Shown here in pieces: positions 1 through 7,740 of a stretch of 30,636 nt of DNA (positions are counted from its first letter, which is position 1; every line of letters starts with the position of its first letter). The stretch comes from Peptococcaceae bacterium. Lineage in GTDB: Bacteria; Bacillota; DSM-521; Neomoorellales; Neomoorellaceae. The translations under genes were made by a program, and so were the position numbers. The DNA lies in contig DOLC01000085.1 of the NCBI GenBank assembly GCA_003509545.1, positions 1 through 30,636 on the forward strand, written 5' to 3'. The notes beneath the pieces are model-generated. The model was not told the DNA's origin. It ran no database searches and saw only the letters and a list, made by a program, of their open reading frames with translations.

Positions 1-130
1 TGTCCTCGGCCCCGCCCTCGCTCCCCGGCTTCGCCAAGGCTGCTGGGCCCCTCGGACCCAACGCTTGCTCCAAACAAATGCCGGCCCGTTCTTTTCATCC
101 TTAATGATGGTGCCGCGTTAGCGGCATGGG
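1..130 (-). repeat. Structured RNA-like repeat, copy A (cut by window edge)
   Basis: This stretch lies just past the stop of the Fe-S oxidase subunit. Positions 1-60 align without gaps to 8951-9010 with only five or so differences, and the match continues with one inserted base to about 114 (9064 in copy B). Read on the minus strand, it begins with a perfect 5-bp hairpin (112-116 with 121-125), runs through a conserved GGATGAAAA stretch, and includes a GAA-loop hairpin at 23-39. In that hairpin an A-U pair of copy B becomes G-U, so pairing survives. The rest lies outside the window. No open frame is shared between copies, so a protein is unlikely. Confidence 0.7.
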
Positions 131-143
131 TGTCTTATCCTTT

Positions 144-1412
144 TTATGCTTTCTGGTAGGCCTGGTCCAGCAGTTGGATAAGGTGAACGGCCTTGCCCGG
201 CAGGCCCTGGACCTTAAGACCGTGGGCCAGTTGTAGGAGGCAGGCTGGGCAAGCGGTGGCCAGGTACTGGGCGCCGGTGCGGCGGAAATTATTCATTTTG
301 CGTTCCAGGATCCGGCGGGACAGGTCGTAATGGGTAACGTTATAGGAGCCGGCCCCGCCGCAGCACCAGTCAGCTTCGTTCATTTCTACGAAGCGGACGC
401 CCGGAATGCTGTTCAAGATCTGCCGGGGCTGCTGCTTGAGCTTGAGCCCGCGCACTGCGTGGCAGGGATCGTGATAGGTGACCGTAATATCCAGGGCGCC
501 CATATCATCCCTTATGCCTATCTCCGCCAGGTAGGCCACGGCATCTTTTATTTTGGCGGCCGTTTCCCGGGCCAGGGGGCCGTACTCGGGATCGTCCCCC
601 AGGAGCTCGGCGTAGTTGTGGAGCCCATGGGCGCAGGAGGCGCAGTCGGTAATGATGGCTTCCACCTGATGTTGTTTAAAGACCTCCAGATTCTGCCGGG
701 CCAGGCGCAAAAGGGTATCAGTGTCGCCGTAGGCCTCGTGGGGTATCCCGCAGCAGCCGGTAGGGGGTACTATCACTTCACAGCCGTTATGCTGCAGCAC
801 CCGGAGGGTGGCCTCGCCGATGGCAGGAAAGAAGTTGTTGATTACGCAGCCGGCAAAGTAGGCCACCCTGTGCCGGGGACGGGCCGGCGGCTTGAGGAGC
901 TGGGGCAGGCGCTGGCGCAGGGTATAACCGGGCACGTCGGGCAACAGCCCCTCGGCCTTGCCCAGGGCGCCCAGCAGCTTGAGGAAACCTATCTGGCGGG
1001 CCAGCCAGCGGGCCCCGCTCCGCTGGTAGAACCGGAGGGCCTTGGCCCCCAGGCTTAGACGTCGCTGATCGGCCAGGACGCCCCTCAAGGCGAAGCGCAA
1101 GGGGAAGGGCTGCCCCTTGGCCCTGGTGATCTCCACCCGGGCCGCTTTTACGAGGGTATCCGTAAGGACGGATGAGGGACAGGCATTGACGCAGGCCCCG
1201 CAGAGGAGACAGGAATAGATGTGGTGGTTGATCTCCGGGCTACGGGTCAGGTCGAAGGTGCCTTCCAAGGACAGGCGGATCAGGCGGTTACGGCCGCGGG
1301 CCACGGAGAACTCCTCCCCAGTGGCCTTGTAAGTGGGGCAAACCTCCTGGCAAAACCCGCACTTGTTGCAGCGTACCACTTCTTCCATCATGTCGCGCAG
1401 AGCTCTAACCAT
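144..1412 (-). CDS. glcF: Fe-S oxidoreductase subunit of a glycolate/D-lactate-type oxidase (GlcF-like)
   Basis: This 422-residue protein is the electron-transfer subunit expected beside the two FAD subunits encoded just upstream. Near the N-terminus are two ferredoxin-type [4Fe-4S] motifs, CNKCGFCQEVCP and CLLCGACVNACP. They are followed by two cysteine-rich CCG domains, seen as PTGCCGIPHE and DWCCGGAGSY with DPCHAVRG between them. This is the GlcF/LldE/HdrD-type layout, and the length fits GlcF (about 400). No membrane segment is evident. A longer frame exists to 1469, but the ATG at 1412 has AAAGGAG about nine bases before it and avoids overlapping the preceding stop at 1429. It is the last gene of the operon. 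The true acceptor (quinone, ferredoxin or other) and substrate (glycolate or D-lactate) cannot be read from the sequence. Confidence 0.82.
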   Translation of the reverse strand: MVRALRDMMEEVVRCNKCGFCQEVCPTYKATGEEFSVARGRNRLIRLSLEGTFDLTRSPEINHHIYSCLLCGACVNACPSSVLTDTLVKAARVEITRAKGQPFPLRFALRGVLADQRRLSLGAKALRFYQRSGARWLARQIGFLKLLGALGKAEGLLPDVPGYTLRQRLPQLLKPPARPRHRVAYFAGCVINNFFPAIGEATLRVLQHNGCEVIVPPTGCCGIPHEAYGDTDTLLRLARQNLEVFKQHQVEAIITDCASCAHGLHNYAELLGDDPEYGPLARETAAKIKDAVAYLAEIGIRDDMGALDITVTYHDPCHAVRGLKLKQQPRQILNSIPGVRFVEMNEADWCCGGAGSYNVTHYDLSRRILERKMNNFRRTGAQYLATACPACLLQLAHGLKVQGLPGKAVHLIQLLDQAYQKA

Positions 1413-1428
1413 CCTCGCCTCTCCTTTC

Positions 1429-2808
1429 CTACCCCGCAGTTTCGGTAGCCCCGGCAGCGTCCAGCACATAGGCCAGCACTTTGCTGTTGGGGGTTAACAC
1501 CCGGCGGGGGTCCAGGGCTTCTTTGATCCTCCGCAGGAGGGGGATGAGGGCCGGACCGCGGCCCTCCACCCACCGGCGGACCATGGCCAGATCATTAATG
1601 TTTTCCACGAGGAAAAGGCCTCCGGCTCCCGCCGCCAGATCCTGTAGCCGGCCAAGGACCTCCCCCACCGCCTCGTAATGGGATGGTGGGTGTTTAAGGA
1701 AGACGTGAACGTGACCGTTGCCGAAGTGGGCCGCCAGGGCCGCCTTCTGCTGCCCAGAGAGGAACAAGGAGCGGGCTTCCTGGACAAACTTCCCCGTAGC
1801 CGTGAAGGGAAGGGAAGCGCTCCCCAGAATGGCCCCCTCCTCGCCGCCCATGGCCCTCCACGCCTGGCGCCGGGCTTCCCAGAGGGTTGCGGCCTCGTCC
1901 TCGCCGGCCTCCACCACCTCGGCCGCCTGCCCGTACTTAGCCCGGACTTGATCTACCTGCCAATCCACCGCCTCGGTAAAACCGGCAAAGGCCGCCAAGA
2001 GGCACGCCTCGCCCCGCACCGGCAGAGGATGACCGGATTCCTGCAGGGCCTCCATGAGGACGGCGTCCATTAGCTCCAGGGCCACGGGACCCAACTCCTG
2101 CCGCATGTTGAAGGCCGCCTCGCAGGCTTCTTCCAGGCGAGGAAATCCCAGGCAAAGGGGGACTTCCTTTTCCGGCAAGGGCTTCAGTTTAACCATGGCC
2201 TTGGTGACCACCCCCAGGGAACCCCAGGACCCGGCCAGGAAACGGGTGTTATCGTAATCCTGAACGTTCTTGACCGTTTTCCCTCCTGTGCGGACGATTT
2301 CCCCCGTGGGGGAAACAATTTCCAGCCCCAGGAGGTAGTCCTTGGTGGTGCCGTAGCCCAGTTTGCGGGGACCCGCAGCATTGGCGGCAATACATCCTCC
2401 CAGGGTGCAGTCCCCTCCCTCCAGGGGGTCCGGGGGTAAAAAGAGGCGCCCCGTCCGAAAGACCTCATTTAAGGACGACAGGGACCGCCCCGTCTCCACC
2501 CACGCCGTCTGGTTATCCCGGTCGAATTCGAGGATCTTCTGCAGCCGGGTAAGCCTCAGGGCTATACCACCCTTGTAGGGAAGGAGCCCGCGCCGAGCAT
2601 GCAGCCCGGCTCCCCAGGGAATGACGGCCACTCCCTCCTCGTTGGCCAGGCGGACTACCCGGGCCACCTCCTCGCCGTCGGCCGGGTACACCACCACGTC
2701 GGGCAGATAATCCCCTCCCACGGCTGCCTGCCGCCGCACGGCCGGGTCCTCTGTAACGTGCTCCGGTCCCAGAAGGTTTGCCAGTTCCTTAATGAATTTG
2801 GCCTCCAT
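1429..2808 (-). CDS. FAD-binding oxidase, GlcD/GlcE family
   Basis: This is a 459-residue flavoprotein of the FAD_binding_4/FAD-oxidase_C type (vanillyl-alcohol oxidase superfamily). The PP-loop region reads VIPWGAGLHARRG, and the glycine-rich DCTLGGCIAANAAG segment near residue 135 is where FAD phosphates bind. The C-terminal cap contains HFGNGHVHVF, a variant of the usual HAGDGNLH metal/substrate motif. E. coli GlcE is shorter (about 350 residues) and lacks the full cap, so this is a full-length GlcD paralogue in the GlcE position. The reading frame extends to a TTG at 2835, but the ATG at 2808 is better placed behind a run of G residues. It sits between the GlcD-like and Fe-S genes and is presumably part of one complex with them. 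Confidence 0.78.
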   Translation of the reverse strand: MEAKFIKELANLLGPEHVTEDPAVRRQAAVGGDYLPDVVVYPADGEEVARVVRLANEEGVAVIPWGAGLHARRGLLPYKGGIALRLTRLQKILEFDRDNQTAWVETGRSLSSLNEVFRTGRLFLPPDPLEGGDCTLGGCIAANAAGPRKLGYGTTKDYLLGLEIVSPTGEIVRTGGKTVKNVQDYDNTRFLAGSWGSLGVVTKAMVKLKPLPEKEVPLCLGFPRLEEACEAAFNMRQELGPVALELMDAVLMEALQESGHPLPVRGEACLLAAFAGFTEAVDWQVDQVRAKYGQAAEVVEAGEDEAATLWEARRQAWRAMGGEEGAILGSASLPFTATGKFVQEARSLFLSGQQKAALAAHFGNGHVHVFLKHPPSHYEAVGEVLGRLQDLAAGAGGLFLVENINDLAMVRRWVEGRGPALIPLLRRIKEALDPRRVLTPNSKVLAYVLDAAGATETAG

Positions 2809-2837
2809 GTTTTTAACCCCCCCCGGTCTTGCCAAAC

Positions 2838-4220
2838 TTAAGCCTCGGGTATGAATTTTCCGGCGTTAAGGACCCCATTGGGATCGAAGGCCCGGCGCTC
2901 CCGCCGCATAAAGTCCAGATCGACCTCCGTAAAGGCCAGGGGCATAAAATCCAGTTTGGCCAGGCCGATGCCGTGCTCCCCGGAGAGGGTCCCGCCCAGG
3001 TCCAGGGCGGCCTTAAATATCTCTCCCCTCGTCTTGTGGACCCGCTCCATCTCCTCCTGGTCCCTTTCATCAAAGAGTACCAGGGGATGGAGGTTCCCGT
3101 CCCCGGCATGGGCCAGCATCCCGATGGGAACGTTATATTTTTCGGCTATGGCCGCCACCCGCCGCAGCATTTCCGGCAGCCTCGTGCGGGGAACGGTGGC
3201 GTCCTCCAGGTCGTAGGAGGGGCGCAGGCGCGCAATGGCCCCGATGGCCGTCCGTCGAGCCAGCCATAAATTATCCCGCTCGGCAGCATTTCGCGCCAAC
3301 TTAACGTCTATGGCCCCGTTGGCCCGGCAAAGCTCGATAATCTTTTCCGCCTGCCGGTCCAGGCCGGCCTCGAACCCGTCCACTTCGATGAGGAGCACGG
3401 CGCCGGCCTCCAGGGGCAGGCCTATATGGAGCCAGTCCTCCACGGCCTGGATGACCTTATTGTCCATGAGTTCCAGGGTGGCCGGGATAATGCCGTGGGC
3501 TATGATCTGGGATACAGAATTACCGGCCTCTTCCAGGGTGTTGTAGACGGCCAGCATGGTCTTAATGGCCGGGGGGTGGGGGGTAAGGCGGACGATTATC
3601 TTGGTGGCTATTCCCAGAGTGCCCTCGGAGCCGATAAGGAGGGCCAGTAGATTAAGTTCCGGCGCGATGGGCTCCCATTTTCCTCCTATCTGCACAATAT
3701 CGCCCGTGGGCAAGACGAGTTCCACGCCCAGGATGTGGTCCTTGGTAACCCCGTACTTGATCCCCCGCATGCCGCCGGCGTTTTCACCGAAGTTGCCTCC
3801 CATGGTGGAAACCTTCTGGCTGGCCGGGTCGGGCATATAAACCATCCCGTAGGGGGCCACGGCCTTCTGAAGTTCCATATTGGTAACCCCTGGCTCCACC
3901 ACGGCCACCCGGTTGATGGGGTCTATTTCCAGGATGCGGTTCATACGGGTCATGACCACTACGATACCTCCGCGGTGGGGCACGGTGCCGCCGCTCAGCC
4001 CCATGCCGGCCCCCCGGGGGGTTACGGGAATCTTTTTTGCGTTGGCCAGTTTCAGGATGGCCGCTATCTCCTCGGCATTCTGAACGAAGACCACGGCATC
4101 GGGCCTGCCGTAAAGGAGGGTTGCATCGTACATATAGGTGGCCAAGGATACTTCGGAGGTCAGTACGTTCCCCTCCCCCACAATACGCACCAATTGAGAC
4201 AGGGTGTCGCGGTCCAGCAT
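2838..4220 (-). CDS. glcD: FAD-linked glycolate oxidase / D-lactate dehydrogenase subunit (GlcD-like)
   Basis: This 460-residue flavoprotein is the catalytic subunit of a 2-hydroxyacid oxidase. The N-terminal FAD domain has TPRGAGMGLSGG (PP-loop) and a STMGGNFGENAGGMRG FAD-binding segment around residue 140. The C-terminal cap has HAGDGNLHPLV and SGEHGIGLAK, the classic histidine-bearing substrate and metal motifs of D-lactate and glycolate dehydrogenases. The ATG follows AAGGAGGT at six bases, so the start is secure. It is the first gene of a three-gene operon with a second FAD subunit and an Fe-S subunit downstream. A palindrome at 4315-4332 is a candidate operator. Family and general reaction (2-hydroxyacid to 2-oxoacid) are firm; glycolate versus D-lactate is open. 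Confidence 0.85.
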   Translation of the reverse strand: MLDRDTLSQLVRIVGEGNVLTSEVSLATYMYDATLLYGRPDAVVFVQNAEEIAAILKLANAKKIPVTPRGAGMGLSGGTVPHRGGIVVVMTRMNRILEIDPINRVAVVEPGVTNMELQKAVAPYGMVYMPDPASQKVSTMGGNFGENAGGMRGIKYGVTKDHILGVELVLPTGDIVQIGGKWEPIAPELNLLALLIGSEGTLGIATKIIVRLTPHPPAIKTMLAVYNTLEEAGNSVSQIIAHGIIPATLELMDNKVIQAVEDWLHIGLPLEAGAVLLIEVDGFEAGLDRQAEKIIELCRANGAIDVKLARNAAERDNLWLARRTAIGAIARLRPSYDLEDATVPRTRLPEMLRRVAAIAEKYNVPIGMLAHAGDGNLHPLVLFDERDQEEMERVHKTRGEIFKAALDLGGTLSGEHGIGLAKLDFMPLAFTEVDLDFMRRERRAFDPNGVLNAGKFIPEA

Positions 4221-4314
4221 GCCAGACCTCCTTCCCGGGAATTCTCCCGCTCTAATCCGGCGGGGTCTTCTAAAAGGCCCCGCTTCCTGACCACATACCC
4301 CTTCAAAAGATTAA

Positions 4315-4332
4315 TAAGTTTACCAAAACTTA
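4315..4332. promoter_or_regulatory. Perfect inverted repeat upstream of glcD, candidate operator
   Basis: TAAGTTT and AAACTTA arms of seven bases are separated by four bases, about 95 bp before the glcD start. Between this site and the gene is a GC-rich hairpin (about 4258-4283). The arms are AT-rich in a GC-rich intergenic region, which favours a protein-binding site. GntR/FadR-family regulators commonly bind such palindromes at glycolate and lactate genes, but no regulator gene is adjacent. The rest of 4221-4484 is GC-rich, with no ORF I can support and no clear -35/-10 pair. Confidence 0.4.
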
Positions 4333-4484
4333 CAGGACCCCGCCACCCCCGCCCGTAAGGCCCCACACGGCCCTCCGGGAAGACCGGGGCGTGGGTGTTT
4401 ATACGGCCGGGGTTCTCTCGCCTCCGGACTCCTTCCGGCCCTGAGCCGCCCCATCCGCCCACCCTATGGTCAAGCCAATAGACC

Positions 4485-4526
4485 AAGAAAGGGCGGGAGA
4501 CCGCCGCAGGCGGCAGCCTCCCCCCT
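4485..4526 (-). terminator. Rho-independent terminator of the porCDAB operon
   Basis: Eight bases after the porB stop, the minus strand forms a long GC hairpin around a GCCGCC-TGC-GGCGG core, with outer GGGAG/CTCCC pairing. It is followed by TTTCTT. It separates the pyruvate oxidoreductase operon from the glycolate-oxidase operon. Confidence 0.75.
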
Positions 4527-4533
4527 TCTGACG

Positions 4534-5472
4534 CTATTCGGCGCTCATCTTTGCCAGGCGCTGCAGGTGTTCCCAGCGCCGGTCCACTTCCGCCTGGAAT
4601 TCTTCGATAAGGTATTCGTTGTCCTTCTGGAAGAAGTGGGCGAAGCGGCCCTGGGGCTTCAGATACTCCGTTATGGGCAGCTTATTCTTGGGAGTGTAAT
4701 TGATGACCCACTTCTGGCCCCGGTCCTCCACTTCAAAGAGGGGGTAGAAGCAGGTTTCGGTGCCCAGGCGGGCAATTTCCACGGTCATATTTTCCGGGAA
4801 ACGCCAGCCGCGCGGGCAGGGAGCCTGGATGTTAATAAAGGAGGAACCCTCGTAGTTCAGGGCCTTCTCCACTTTTCGCATGAAATCACGCCAGTTGTGG
4901 AGGGAGGCATTGGCCACGTAGGCGCCGTGGGCGGCGGCAATCCAGGCCAGGTCTTTGCGGTGCTGCTGTTTACCCTTTTGGGCCTCCCCTACGTGGCTGG
5001 TGGTGGTCCAGGCGCCGTAGGGGGTGGCGCCGGAACGCTGGATACCGGTGTTCATGTAGGCGCCGTTGTCGTAGCAGATGTAGAGCACCCGGTGCCCCCG
5101 CTCCAGCATGCCCGAAAGGGCCTGGAAGCCGATATCATAGGTGCCGCCGTCGCCGCCGATGCAGATAATGTAGTAGTCCTTGCCGGCATCCAGCTTGCCC
5201 CTCTTCTTAAGGGCCTTGACGGCCGCCTCAATGCCCGAGGCCACGGCTGCGGCATTTTCGAAGGCGTTGTGATAGTAGGGTGTCTTCCAGGCCGTATAGG
5301 GGAAGACGGCCGAGGAAATCTCCAGGCAGCAGGTGGGCTGGACTATAATGGGCGCCCGCGGAGCTGCGAGCAGGGCCTGCTTTACCACGATGGGCGCGGG
5401 GCAACCGGCGCACAGGCGGTGGCCGCCGGTAAAGAGTACTTCTTTTTGGCTGAGTTCCCTTAAGCTCGCCAT
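4534..5472 (-). CDS. porB: Pyruvate:ferredoxin oxidoreductase (pyruvate synthase), beta subunit
   Basis: This 312-residue thiamine-diphosphate-binding subunit belongs to the four-subunit pyruvate synthase. The TPP/Mg motif is GGDGGTYDIG followed about 25 residues later by YDNGAYMNTG. CAGCPAP near the N-terminus, the later QPTCCLE and the C-terminal region supply the cysteines that hold the proximal [4Fe-4S] cluster in PorB proteins. The reaction is pyruvate + CoA + oxidised ferredoxin to acetyl-CoA + CO2 + reduced ferredoxin, reversible in acetogens. The ATG at 5472 overlaps the porA stop as TAATG and follows GAGGGGG at a good distance; an in-frame GTG at 5481 is less likely. It is the last gene of porC-porD-porA-porB and is followed by a terminator. 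Pyruvate is inferred from overall resemblance to PorB. Confidence 0.9.
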   Translation of the reverse strand: MASLRELSQKEVLFTGGHRLCAGCPAPIVVKQALLAAPRAPIIVQPTCCLEISSAVFPYTAWKTPYYHNAFENAAAVASGIEAAVKALKKRGKLDAGKDYYIICIGGDGGTYDIGFQALSGMLERGHRVLYICYDNGAYMNTGIQRSGATPYGAWTTTSHVGEAQKGKQQHRKDLAWIAAAHGAYVANASLHNWRDFMRKVEKALNYEGSSFINIQAPCPRGWRFPENMTVEIARLGTETCFYPLFEVEDRGQKWVINYTPKNKLPITEYLKPQGRFAHFFQKDNEYLIEEFQAEVDRRWEHLQRLAKMSAE

Positions 5473-6659
5473 TATTGCCACCCCCTCAGATCCAGGTAGT
5501 TGAGGATACGGTCTACGCGGCCGGACGAAGCTATCTTTTCCAAGTGCTCGTATACCCGGCGTATGCTCCGGGCCGGTACATCCCGCCCGCCAAGGCCGGC
5601 AACGTAACTTATTAGATTGACGTGCACCCCTTTATGATACAGGGCGCCCAACACATCGCTGAACACGGCAGGTCCCGGGGCCCCGGGAGAAAGGGCCTTC
5701 TCCATGACCGCCGCCGCCTTGATATTCTTAAGGGCCGCGACCACCTCGTCAATGGGGAAGGGCCGGTAACAGCGGATCTTGAGGACCCCCGCCTTCACGC
5801 CCTGGCTGCGAAGCTCGTCGGTCACCGCGCGGGCCGTGCCCACCATGGAACCCAGGGTTACGATGGCGATTTCGGCATCCTCCAGCCGATAGCCCTCCAC
5901 GATCCCGTAGCTACGGCCGAACTTCGCGCCGAATTCTTGATCCACGGATTCTATGACTCCCTTGGACTGCTCCAGGGCGTAGGCCTGGGAGTACTTATGT
6001 TCGAAGAAATACTCTGGCAGGGTCAGGTTGCCCAAACACACAGGATTTTCCGTATCCAGCAGGCTGTAGGCCGGCCGGAATTCCCCTACGAAATCCTTGA
6101 CTTCTTGGTCGTCGAGGACGTTGATGGGCTCCACGTTATGGCTGACCACAAACCCGTCCAGGCAAACCATTACCGGCAGCAGAACCGCGGGATCCTCCGC
6201 GATCCGCACCGCCTGGATCACCGTATCGTACACTTCCTGGGCTCCTTCGCAGTACAACTGGATCCAGCCGCAGTCCCGGGAGCCCAGGCTGTCGCTCTGA
6301 TCGTTGTGGATGTTAATAGGGGCCGACAAGGTGCGGTTGACGTTGATCAGGACTATGGGATGGCGGTTGCCGGCGGCGATGTACAGGACCTCGTGCATAA
6401 GGGCCAGGCCCTGGGAGGACGTACAGGTGATGGTCCGGGCCCCGGCCGCCGACGACCCGCAGCAGGCGCTCATGGCGCTGTGCTCGCTTTCCACGGCCAC
6501 CAGCTCTGTTCTTACCGAGCCCTCGGCCACAAACTCGGCAAAGCGTTCCACGATCTCCGTCTGGGGGGTGATGGGATAAGCCGCCACGACATCGGGGTCG
6601 ATCTGGCGCATGGCCTCCGCGGCCGCACCGTCCCCGGTCAACCCGATGGTCTTTCGCAT
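5472..6659 (-). CDS. porA: Pyruvate:ferredoxin oxidoreductase, alpha subunit
   Basis: This 395-residue subunit has the pyrimidine-binding TPP domain I signature AAYPITPQTEI near residue 35 and the conserved VAVESEHSAMSAC and TCTSSQGLALMHE segments of PorA. The C-terminal half is the transketolase-C-like domain of PorA proteins. PorA pairs with PorB to form the active site. The ATG follows AAGGAGGAGG closely, so the start is firm. The gene ends in a TAATG overlap with porB, implying translational coupling, and lies 53 bp after porD. Length matches archaeal and thermophilic bacterial PorA (about 390). Confidence 0.9.
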   Translation of the reverse strand: MRKTIGLTGDGAAAEAMRQIDPDVVAAYPITPQTEIVERFAEFVAEGSVRTELVAVESEHSAMSACCGSSAAGARTITCTSSQGLALMHEVLYIAAGNRHPIVLINVNRTLSAPINIHNDQSDSLGSRDCGWIQLYCEGAQEVYDTVIQAVRIAEDPAVLLPVMVCLDGFVVSHNVEPINVLDDQEVKDFVGEFRPAYSLLDTENPVCLGNLTLPEYFFEHKYSQAYALEQSKGVIESVDQEFGAKFGRSYGIVEGYRLEDAEIAIVTLGSMVGTARAVTDELRSQGVKAGVLKIRCYRPFPIDEVVAALKNIKAAAVMEKALSPGAPGPAVFSDVLGALYHKGVHVNLISYVAGLGGRDVPARSIRRVYEHLEKIASSGRVDRILNYLDLRGWQ

Positions 6660-6712
6660 GCTTCCTCCTCCTTCCCGATTATTCCCGCGTTACCCGGTGC
6701 CGGGGTCGAGGC

Positions 6713-7036
6713 CTAGTAGTCCCCGCCCTCGGCCATGGTCATGGCCTTGTCCCTGGGGCATTCCTGGGCACAGATACCGCAGCCCTTGCAGAGGGTGGTG
6801 TCGATGCCGGTGATTTTCCCGTCCTTTACTTGGATGGCCATTTCCGGGCAATAGATCCAGCAGATGAGGCAATGGGAGCAGTCTTCGGGGTCCCAAATGG
6901 GCCTTTTGGTCCGCCAACCCCCCGTCTTGTACTCCGTGGAGCCTTCGGAAACTAGGGTTCCGCCCAGGGGGATCTCGTACCAGACCGGCAAGGCCCCTTT
7001 GTCCAGCTTGCGGATGGCATTGTTGATCTGGACCAT
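6713..7036 (-). CDS. porD: Pyruvate:ferredoxin oxidoreductase, delta (ferredoxin-like) subunit
   Basis: This 107-residue iron-sulphur subunit carries two [4Fe-4S] motifs: CSHCLICWIYCPE and CKGCGICAQECPR. Electrons from the PorB cluster pass through these to soluble ferredoxin. The preceding WRTKRPIWDPEDC segment is typical of PorD. The ATG at 7036 overlaps the porC stop (TAATG), with GAGGAGG a dozen bases upstream. It lies second in the operon, the usual gamma-delta-alpha-beta order. Confidence 0.92.
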   Translation of the reverse strand: MVQINNAIRKLDKGALPVWYEIPLGGTLVSEGSTEYKTGGWRTKRPIWDPEDCSHCLICWIYCPEMAIQVKDGKITGIDTTLCKGCGICAQECPRDKAMTMAEGGDY

Positions 7037-7611
7037 TATAAACCCTGCACCTCCTCATAAGCCCGACGCACGGCTTGGAGATTCTTCTGCACGATTTCGG
7101 GTTTGAAGCGGTGGCTGAATTGCTCTTCAAACTCGGCCAGGATGTTTTCCAGCTTAATGAGCCCCATAACCCTCGCCAGGGCCCCCACCATGGGAGTGTT
7201 GGGGATCGGGCGACCCAGTTCCTCGCTGGAGATCTTGTAGGCGTCCACTGCGTAGACTTTGAACTGGCCATCTACTTCGAGTTCCCGAGCCAGGTCCGCG
7301 ACCGTGCCCGGATAATTGGCAATAACCGCCCCGCCTTCTTTGAGGTTGGCGGTTACCTTAACGGCCTTCAACAGAGTGGGATCCAGCACCACCACCATGT
7401 CGGGCCGTTCGATGGCGCAGCGTAAATTAATGGGAGCATCGCTTATGCGGGTGTAGGCCACAATGGGCGCCCCCATTCTCTCGGTACCGAACTGGGGGAA
7501 GGCCTGGAAGTACAGGTTTTCCCGGATGGCCGAGGCTGCCAGGTAACGGGAGGCCAAGACCGCGCCCTGGCCGCCCCGGGCGTGCCAGCGGATCTCAACC
7601 ATTTTAGCCAT
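7036..7611 (-). CDS. porC: Pyruvate:ferredoxin oxidoreductase, gamma subunit
   Basis: This 191-residue gamma subunit is of the POR/KOR-gamma family. The N-terminal WHARGGQGAVLASRYLA and the following FPQFGTERMGAPIVAYTRI segments are the family signatures; the domain helps bind CoA. The ATG follows GGAGAGGAGGAA, a strong ribosome site. It is the first gene of the operon. Its start lies 23 bases from an imperfect Rex-like palindrome (7634-7651), which could link expression to the NADH/NAD ratio. No firm -35/-10 pair was found in the AT-rich 7612-7714 region. Confidence 0.92.
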   Translation of the reverse strand: MAKMVEIRWHARGGQGAVLASRYLAASAIRENLYFQAFPQFGTERMGAPIVAYTRISDAPINLRCAIERPDMVVVLDPTLLKAVKVTANLKEGGAVIANYPGTVADLARELEVDGQFKVYAVDAYKISSEELGRPIPNTPMVGALARVMGLIKLENILAEFEEQFSHRFKPEIVQKNLQAVRRAYEEVQGL

Positions 7612-7633
7612 ATCGGTTCCTCCTCTCCTTTAT

Positions 7634-7651
7634 TTGTACAGTGTTTCACAA
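7634..7651. promoter_or_regulatory. Rex-like imperfect palindrome before porC
   Basis: On the minus strand the site reads TTGTGAA-N4-TGTACAA. The Rex consensus in Firmicutes is TTGTGAA-N4-TTCACAA or a close variant, so the second arm matches five of seven bases. It sits just upstream of the porC ribosome-binding site, where a bound repressor could block expression. No rex gene is in the window. Confidence 0.35.
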
Positions 7652-7714
7652 CAGTTAAAAAGTACTCAATTCGATAGTCTCATTCCCCCTTTTTAGTATT
7701 TTAATGCAATTTAA

Positions 7715-7735
7715 CCTAACACCTTAAAAGTTAGG
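7715..7735 (-). terminator. Weak hairpin after the formyltransferase gene
   Basis: CCTAAC and GTTAGG arms with a nine-base loop start five bases past the formyltransferase stop and are followed by TTAAATT. The stem is short and the tail is not a clean T run, so partial read-through into porCDAB is possible. Confidence 0.4.
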
Positions 7736-7740
7736 ACAAG

